Shown piece after piece: positions 56,814 through 62,000 of a DNA stretch of 62,000 nt. The DNA is from Owenia fusiformis (lineage: Eukaryota > Annelida > Polychaeta > Sabellida > Oweniidae): assembly GCA_903813345.2 (NCBI GenBank), contig CAIIXF020000010.1, positions 8,247,669 through 8,309,668 on the forward strand. Direction: 5' to 3'. A program made the translations under genes and the position numbers. The notes under the pieces are model-generated. The model ran no database searches. It had not been told where the DNA came from and saw only the letters and a list, made by a program, of their open reading frames with translations. The number at the start of each line of letters is the position of its first letter. Within the stretch, counting starts at the first letter, position 1.

Positions 56814-58117
56814 GACTTAGATGGGGACTTGGCCTTCAGGGCAGGGCAGTCTGAGACTCTGTGGCCATCTTCGCCACATTTGAAACAGACACGGGCTCCA
56901 GGGACTTTTGAATTGGGATGTCTGTGCAGGCAATCAAAAATACTGTGTTCCCGAGTATCACATATTTTGCAATAAACAGTACGTCGGGGTTTTGAAGTAG
57001 GATGCCTGGCTACATTGGCCTTAATAGTCTCAGAGAGGGATTGGAGAGTTTCCATCTGGGACTTCTGACTCTCCAACAATTTGGAGAACTCGGAAATCAA
57101 ACCAGATGGGGACTCAGTGGGCAGGGGTTGGACAGGTGTTTTGGCAACTCGGAGTTCGGGGTCAGTCGTGACTTGTAACCGCTGCTTACGTCCCTTGAAA
57201 AAGGATTCGTATTGCAGGGCCATGGTCAGGGCTTCATTAAGCGACTTGGGGCTTGAAAAGGACAGTTTGGCCTCCAAGTCAACATCATTCAGGGAATCTA
57301 TGAAGGCCTGTTTGGCCTGATTTTCTATTCCCGATTTTGGCATTCCCATATTGCCATATGCCTTACGAGAGAGCTTGCGAATATCATGAGCCAGCTTCTC
57401 AAGGGGTTCATTTGGTTGTCGGAGCCTGTGTTTCAATAGGGCCCTGGCATTATCACTTTGCTGAGGTGGCTCATAATTCATTTGCAGGGCATTGATGATA
57501 GAGTCGAGGCTTGGATCTACCTCATCTTCAATATCATCAAGAATGTTTGCAGCCTCACCCTCCAGGCTTCTAATTAAGTAAATTGCAGCCTGGCTGTTGT
57601 CCCACCCGTTGTTGCGTGCCACTAATCTAAATTGGGTAAGAAATGCAGACAAGCTACATTTCCCATCAAATTTAGGAGGCTTCATTCCCCGAACCTTTTT
57701 AGGTTTAGGAGCAGGATCATATACTGAAACTTTGGACACACTCTCCCCAGAAGAAGTATCCCATAACTTAGGAAGCGCAGTGGACCGCTTCTTGATTTTC
57801 TTGGCCCTAAGTAGGGAATCTGCCTTACCCCAGGGGTCACTGAGAATGTTGGACTGTGCTGTTTCATAAACGTCAGAAGGTGCAGTCCCATAATGAGAGG
57901 ACCGGCAAGGAGGTAAGTTTCGTTTGGGTTTACTTCTGGGACGAGAATAATAATGGGGAGTATGGAGGCTTCTGTTCAAGGACCGCTGCTCTAACACCCA
58001 AGACATGGTATCAGATCCCTTCCCATAAGAAAGTTGACTCCCCTCTGAACCCCTCTTAAATGGACTTGGACCCTTCCTTTTGACATGGAAGCTGAAACTT
58101 GGGAGTAATCTGCCCAT
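56804..58117 (-). CDS. gag: gag polyprotein
   Basis: 437 codons from ATG 58117. The middle part (KPPKFDGKCSLSAFLTQF, then EGEAANILDD and LEKLAHDIRKL) has the retrotransposon capsid pattern. Two CCHC zinc knuckles (C-x2-C-x4-H-x4-C) lie at about residues 383-396 and 411-424. It is the particle-forming, RNA-binding protein. A downstream in-frame ATG (MSWVLEQRS) could be the true start. It ends at TAG 56806-56804 right after a slippery heptamer. Confidence 0.9.
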   Translation of the reverse strand: MGRLLPSFSFHVKRKGPSPFKRGSEGSQLSYGKGSDTMSWVLEQRSLNRSLHTPHYYSRPRSKPKRNLPPCRSSHYGTAPSDVYETAQSNILSDPWGKADSLLRAKKIKKRSTALPKLWDTSSGESVSKVSVYDPAPKPKKVRGMKPPKFDGKCSLSAFLTQFRLVARNNGWDNSQAAIYLIRSLEGEAANILDDIEDEVDPSLDSIINALQMNYEPPQQSDNARALLKHRLRQPNEPLEKLAHDIRKLSRKAYGNMGMPKSGIENQAKQAFIDSLNDVDLEAKLSFSSPKSLNEALTMALQYESFFKGRKQRLQVTTDPELRVAKTPVQPLPTESPSGLISEFSKLLESQKSQMETLQSLSETIKANVARHPTSKPRRTVYCKICDTREHSIFDCLHRHPNSKVPGARVCFKCGEDGHRVSDCPALKAKSPSKSGN

Positions 58118-59172
58118 AAATCTGTATCATCATGATGCTGGGGATGCAGAGGAGCTGATAAGAGCTCACTCAATACATGCTGGTTTGCAGAATTTCTGGG
58201 TGGTTGTGGTGCTTGAAACCGCTCAACCCATGGATTACCCCTCCCAGGAATACATTGGCTTGTGGGGAATTGAGAAGGATCGCCCCTTGAATAATTTCTT
58301 CCAGGATGCAATGGACTCAGGGGAGCTCGTGAGAGCTCGCCCCTGGCATGTTCCCTCCCCTTGTGCCTTGGATGTAGGGGAGCCCTGTGGGACTCCCTCC
58401 TTTGGTATACTTCCCCATGAAGTAAAGGGCTTGGGAAAGCTCGGGAAAGCTCACCCCTTGCAAATTCCCCAACAGAATGCCTTTGGCTAGGGGGAGCTCT
58501 AGAGAGCTCACCCCTGGCGTTGCTTCCCTCATGGTATATTGGGCTTGGGGGAGCTCGGGAAAGCTCACCCCTGGGATATATTTCCCCATGATGTAATGGG
58601 CTTGGGGGAGCTTGGGAGAGCTCACCCCCTGCAAACTCCCCAACAAAGTGCCTTTGGCTAGAGTGAGCTCTAGAGAGCTCACCCCTGGCGTTGCCTTCCC
58701 CAGGGTAAATTGGGCTTGGGGGAGCTCGGGAGAGCTCGCCCCTGGGATATATTTCCCCACGATGTAATGGGCTTGGGGGAGCTTGGGAGAGCTCGGCCCC
58801 TGCAAAATCCCCAACAGAATGCCTTTGGCTAGGGGGAGCTCTAGAGAGCTCACCCCTGGCAATGTTTCCCTCATGGTATATTGGGCTTGGGGGAGCTCGG
58901 GAAAACTCGCCCCTGGGATATATTTCCCCACGATGTAATGGGCTTGGGGGAGCTTGGGAGAGCTCATCCCCTGCAAATTCCCCAACAAAGTGCCTTTGGC
59001 TAGAGGGAGCTCTAGAGAGCTCACCCCTGGCGTTGCCTTCCCCCGGGTATAATGGGCTTGGGGGAGCTTGGGAGAGCTCTCCCCTGGGATATATTTCCCC
59101 ATGACGTAATGGGCTTGGGGGAGCGTTGGGAGGCTCACCCCTTGCATAGTCCCTCCCAGGCTTAGTCAGCAT
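57991..59172 (-). CDS. Leader ORF1b: 393-codon Pro-rich repeat protein
   Basis: Starts at the ATG overlapping the ORF1a stop and overlaps gag by about 127 nt in a different frame. It is mostly a 57-residue (171-bp) repeat built of three about 19-residue motifs (GELSRAPPSP, GEIYPRGELSQAPPSP, SQRHSVGEFAG). A second frame is also open over 58317-59147, so openness may reflect the repeat rather than selection on one protein. Function unknown. Confidence 0.45.
   Translation of the reverse strand: MLTKPGRDYARGEPPNAPPSPLRHGEIYPRGELSQAPPSPLYPGEGNARGELSRAPSSQRHFVGEFAGDELSQAPPSPLHRGEIYPRGEFSRAPPSPIYHEGNIARGELSRAPPSQRHSVGDFAGAELSQAPPSPLHRGEIYPRGELSRAPPSPIYPGEGNARGELSRAHSSQRHFVGEFAGGELSQAPPSPLHHGEIYPRGELSRAPPSPIYHEGSNARGELSRAPPSQRHSVGEFARGELSRAFPSPLLHGEVYQRRESHRAPLHPRHKGREHARGELSRAPLSPLHPGRNYSRGDPSQFPTSQCIPGRGNPWVERFQAPQPPRNSANQHVLSELLSAPLHPQHHDDTDLWADYSQVSASMSKGRVQVHLRGVQRGVNFLMGRDLIPCLGC
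58317..59150. repeat. 171-bp tandem repeat (3 x 57) in the retrotransposon leader
   Basis: The a(t/c)gtaatggg landmark recurs at 58591, 58762, 58933 and 59104, exactly 171 bp apart. Each unit holds three related 57-bp subunits around gagct-rich cores (e.g. gagctctagagagctc). The period is a multiple of three, so frames stay open through the array. Confidence 0.9.
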
Positions 59173-59579
59173 TGAAGGAGGAGCTTGGGAAGGCTCTCCC
59201 CATGCTGAATTTTCCCAAGCAGGCGTAGAAAAAGGATTATACCCTGAATGAATAGGGGGGCAATATTTTGAAGGACTTTGCCAAAGCGTTTGATCGGGTT
59301 CAATTTTAAATTTTTTATGTAGCCACTAGGTGAGGCAGATCTTGGTGGCTTTGGCGATACACCAGGCATCGAACGCTGGGCTGTGCGCTCAGAGTGCCTG
59401 GAAGTATCTGGTAAGGGTAAGGTGTCTGCCATGGCAAATTTCATGTCCTGGTCATCAAGGGCACGATGACCTGGGACAATTTCAGGGTCATTAAATGAAC
59501 AGTCTGACCTAGACGTGGGCAATGGGGCTTGTTGGGCGGCAGGGGAAATACTCATAGTGACTGTTTTGTAATTGGGCAT
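59166..59579 (-). CDS. Leader ORF1a of retrotransposon (about 137 codons)
   Basis: The first ATG is at 59579, about 110 nt after the primer site; the open frame extends a little upstream without ATG. The product is polar, with Pro/Ser-rich stretches and a basic end, and matches no family I know. Its TGA stop overlaps the next ORF's start in ATGCTGA (59172-59166). It could be an N-terminal gag-like accessory protein or an upstream ORF. Confidence 0.45.
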   Translation of the reverse strand: MPNYKTVTMSISPAAQQAPLPTSRSDCSFNDPEIVPGHRALDDQDMKFAMADTLPLPDTSRHSERTAQRSMPGVSPKPPRSASPSGYIKNLKLNPIKRFGKVLQNIAPLFIQGIILFLRLLGKIQHGESLPKLLLQC

Positions 59580-59688
59580 GTATTTGTGCTGAAAATTGGT
59601 AATGTTAGAAACAAACAAACAAAGCTAAAAGTTAACACTAAAATAAAAATAAAGTTTGAGGCATGTGTCAACACTTTCAAAGTATTAT

Positions 59689-59706
59689 ATCCCACCGCTG
59701 CCACCA
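59689..59706 (-). other. Primer binding site (tRNA-Leu)
   Basis: On the minus strand, 2 nt after the 5' LTR, TGGTGGCAGCGGTGGGAT is complementary to an 18-nt tRNA 3' end, ATCCCACCGCTGCCACCA. That is the end I know for animal tRNA-Leu(AAG). Confidence 0.85.
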
Positions 59707-59708
59707 TT

Positions 59709-60992
59709 TGTAAGGACCCTGGGGTAATAGTTAAATAATAACAAAGGGGAAGTTTAACTAAGAAACAAAATCAGGGCCGTACGTTAATGGGGGAAATAAA
59801 TAATTAACAGTTGGTAGTGTGACCAGTAAATATGGGGGCAAATGAAATAAATACAACAACAATGAATGGTAGCGTGGAAATTTGGAAAGCAAATTGGAAT
59901 AAGTAAATTTAAATAAATGGTAGCGTGAACGTGGAATTATATGAAAGGGAACTAAAGTTTAATGAATATGAGGTGTACTGATAAATACAAATGTGTGAGA
60001 CTATATTACAAAACGAGAAACAAATAAAATAAAGTTTCAAATCAATCTATTGTAAATTAAATCTCAAAGATAATAAACACAAATACAATGTTACAAATGA
60101 GGTTTGTTGGCACTAGAATATGTTAGTCTGGCTTACCCACTGTTCTGGTTCTCTCTGGTCAGACATCATAGCAAGACGGCAAAACAGCAATTCTATCCCA
60201 AGTGTTGATTTCAAGTTAAATTCAAAAATATAAGCTAAATGTTGTAGGAACAGAAGTACAAACGTTCAAGTGACTGTCAAAGGCGTACAATGATGACCAA
60301 AGGAACCAGACAGAATATATACGATGGGCAACCAGATTACCATAGTCTAGTGTAGTACCTGACCCTTCAGCCAGACACTAAACAAAGGGATGATTATTCT
60401 AACTAGGGATAATCTACAAATCATCCCTTTGATCCAACGGGATAATCTAAAACTAATTACTACTTGGTACTATTCTACAAACTACAACTAATCGTCTATT
60501 CAAAAAGTCTGAATAGAGTCTGGTAAAGTAAGTTCGAAGTAATAAAATTGCGTGCGCACCTGTACTGAGTGTACAGGTCGCTTGAAAATGGATTTAAATG
60601 ACAAACTTACTGAATGCGAAAAGTAAAACGAAATTATTAATTTAATCAATAGCAATAAAATAAAAAGTGAAATGACAATCGACAACAAGTGTCTACATAA
60701 AATACAAGTTGAATAAAAGTTACAAAATAATGATTGAAAGATACAAAATACGGAAAAGACCATGCCGGAAATACTGGAAAAGTAAAATACTTAATTCGCC
60801 ATTTCCAACATGGCCGTCAAAACAAAGTAAATCTAAATATTTGAAATATGAGAGTAAAAAGGCAAATATAAGGTAAATATGTACACTAAACTACAACTTA
60901 CTAGCATAAAATATAAACGGAGGGGTTAAATATGACGCCCGGCGATCGGAAAAGACCAAGGGTTTACCACCTTTTGATCGCCGGTCGTCACA
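59709..60992 (-). repeat. 5' LTR of the retrotransposon
   Basis: 1,284 bp; reads TGTGACGACC...GGTCCTTACA on the minus strand. A TATATATT stretch lies near 60314-60321 and could be the promoter TATA box (weak inference). It differs from the 3' LTR at 60134 and 60387. The 87-codon frame it contains is identical in both LTRs and probably spurious. Confidence 0.95.
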
Positions 60993-62000
60993 ATTATCCC
61001 TCATAGTTTATTATGGCAAATGCCTATCCTTGTCTAGAATATGTCATTTTATCAATTTTATAAACAAGTATACAATTACACGCCCCCCCCCCCCTCCCAC
61101 ACCAAAACTCCATTTTCTTTATCAAATCTTTCTACCTCTATCTGTTATGATTCTCTGTCAGGCTTCCCCAATTTTCCATACTGTCAAGTAAACATCTAAA
61201 TAGGATAGTTCTAGCTATTGCTGTTGTTTTGAAATGTTGACTTTTCTTGGGGAAATATTGTTTCAATTCTGACAGAAGTTTTTAGCCAATATCATTCAAT
61301 TTATCAATATCCAAACGCAGGGTTTCAGAAAGTATGCATTTTGTTTGTGCCTGTATTTTCATCATGTGTACTTATTAAGACAGCTATATTTAAACGTCAA
61401 TACATTAAAACATGATACATATAATCTTTTGACAATTTCGTCAGTAAAGTGGCCATTTTGAGAAATGATATATAGCTTGTACCTTTGTTTGATGCTCAAC
61501 AAGATGTTCGACTGGATTTGCCTTTGTCTAATTCATATATATACCAAATATGAGAATCAGAATCTTATTCTACAAAACGGGTGTTCATGGAAGTAGCACT
61601 AATTATTGCATCATTGCTATAAATCGTGTGATTTGATTGGCTAATTCAGAACCATGTGACTAAAAATACCAGCGTATTTCACAGCTCACTTAATTATTTC
61701 CATATTTAAAAGACGTATTGTCAAGCGTATTGCCCGCCTGGGGATTCTGACAATTGCACTTTCAATGATTTTTGCAACATGTATTACCATCGCCCTACGG
61801 GCTGCGGGCAATACATATTGCAAAAATCATTGAAAGATGAACAGGTATTGCCCTCCATAGAACATAGAATGAAATATTAGCTTAACATTTCTTACTGTTT
61901 CGGGCTTAATATCAATTTTGTTATAAACTGAACAAAGCGGCACCTTTAACATGCAGCTAATTCTCCCATCTAACCAAGAGAGCCTCTTTTAATATATCGA
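60993..62000. other. Right flank, hairpin repeat only
   Basis: No coding pattern. 61759-61836 is an inverted repeat with 9- to 17-bp perfect blocks (ctttcaatgatttttgcaa against ttgcaaaaatcattgaaag) around a loop containing gccctacgggctgcgggc; probably a short dispersed element. Confidence 0.55.

Larger units (their letters stand above)
50357..60992 (-). mobile_element. Full-length Ty3/gypsy LTR retrotransposon, 10.6 kb
   Basis: Two 1,284-bp LTRs (TG...CA) bound a minus-strand element. In transcription order it has a tRNA-Leu-type primer site, a long repetitive leader, gag with two zinc knuckles, pol in the order protease-RT-RNase H-integrase, ORF3, a polypurine tract and the 3' LTR. Pol order and integrase type place it in Ty3/gypsy (Metaviridae); I do not assign a clade. 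ATTA flanks both ends (50353-50356, 60993-60996) as 4-bp target duplication; if the LTR is taken to start one base in, 5 bp ATTAT match. gag and pol are uninterrupted and the LTRs almost identical, so insertion is recent. Confidence 0.95.

Noticed and set aside
57991-58117. A -1 frameshift joining leader ORF1b to gag
   Set aside because: The frame relation is -1, but I found no X-XXY-YYZ heptamer in phase within the overlap; gag has its own ATG.
51148-60763. Identical 87-residue frame in each LTR
   Set aside because: Identity follows from the LTR duplication; the frame has no motif and lies in regulatory sequence.

Overview
This window is animal genomic DNA, A+T-rich and densely populated with repeats. 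It looks like a marine invertebrate; I cannot fix the phylum. Two things fill it. One is a giant multi-exon gene for a secreted or surface protein made of calcium-binding EGF modules, on the minus strand. The other is a young, full-length Ty3/gypsy LTR retrotransposon, also on the minus strand. Introns and flanks carry several DNA transposons, foldback elements and satellites.

EGF gene (172-45002, minus). I placed 40 exons by eye, with splice sites. They total 11,025 nt (3,675 codons, divisible by three) and about 90 EGF-like modules. The gene runs off the left edge at its 3' side. No signal peptide or first exon is visible, so the 5' end lies to the right. Nearly all introns are phase 1. From 43061 leftward the exons alternate strictly. 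A exons encode 2 EGFs in about 80-90 codons. B exons encode 3 EGFs in about 110-130 codons, and the third has a very short C5-C6 loop. The gene is therefore a tandem array of a five-EGF, two-exon super-repeat (17 A and 18 B units plus a partial A). Three phase-0 introns, a GC donor, a poly-arginine (furin-type) site and two A exons with paired cysteine loss break the regularity. I saw no TB/hybrid (fibrillin), laminin, LDLR or transmembrane module.

Intron content. A TA-flanked MITE lies at 1514-2278. The 3616-11348 intron holds a 5.65-kb foldback element (4155-9806) with arms of about 183-bp tandem repeats and a decayed ORF in its centre, followed by a 136-bp tandem repeat. The 12530-20924 intron holds a 145-bp tandem repeat, an 807-bp MITE and a second foldback element (16363-20493). 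The 23537-25905 intron is a satellite with a 518-bp higher-order repeat. Further elements are a MITE 14 bp from a splice donor (31995-32278) and a deleted mariner (41562-42603).

Right flank (45003-62000). A decayed mariner (46257-47231) is followed by an unusual interleaved inverted-repeat structure (47382-49461) with long CACGTG palindromes. Next comes the retrotransposon (50357-60992): 1,284-bp LTRs differing at only two noticed positions, a tRNA-Leu-type primer site, a polypurine tract, gag, a 1,384-codon pol, a downstream ORF3 and a long leader with a 171-bp repeat. Its gag-pol junction has a GGGAAAC slippery heptamer, a 7-nt spacer and an apparent H-type pseudoknot, a textbook -1 frameshift signal. 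About 1 kb without genes follows to the right edge.

All coordinates come from reading the sequence. Family assignments rest on recognised motifs, not on searches.
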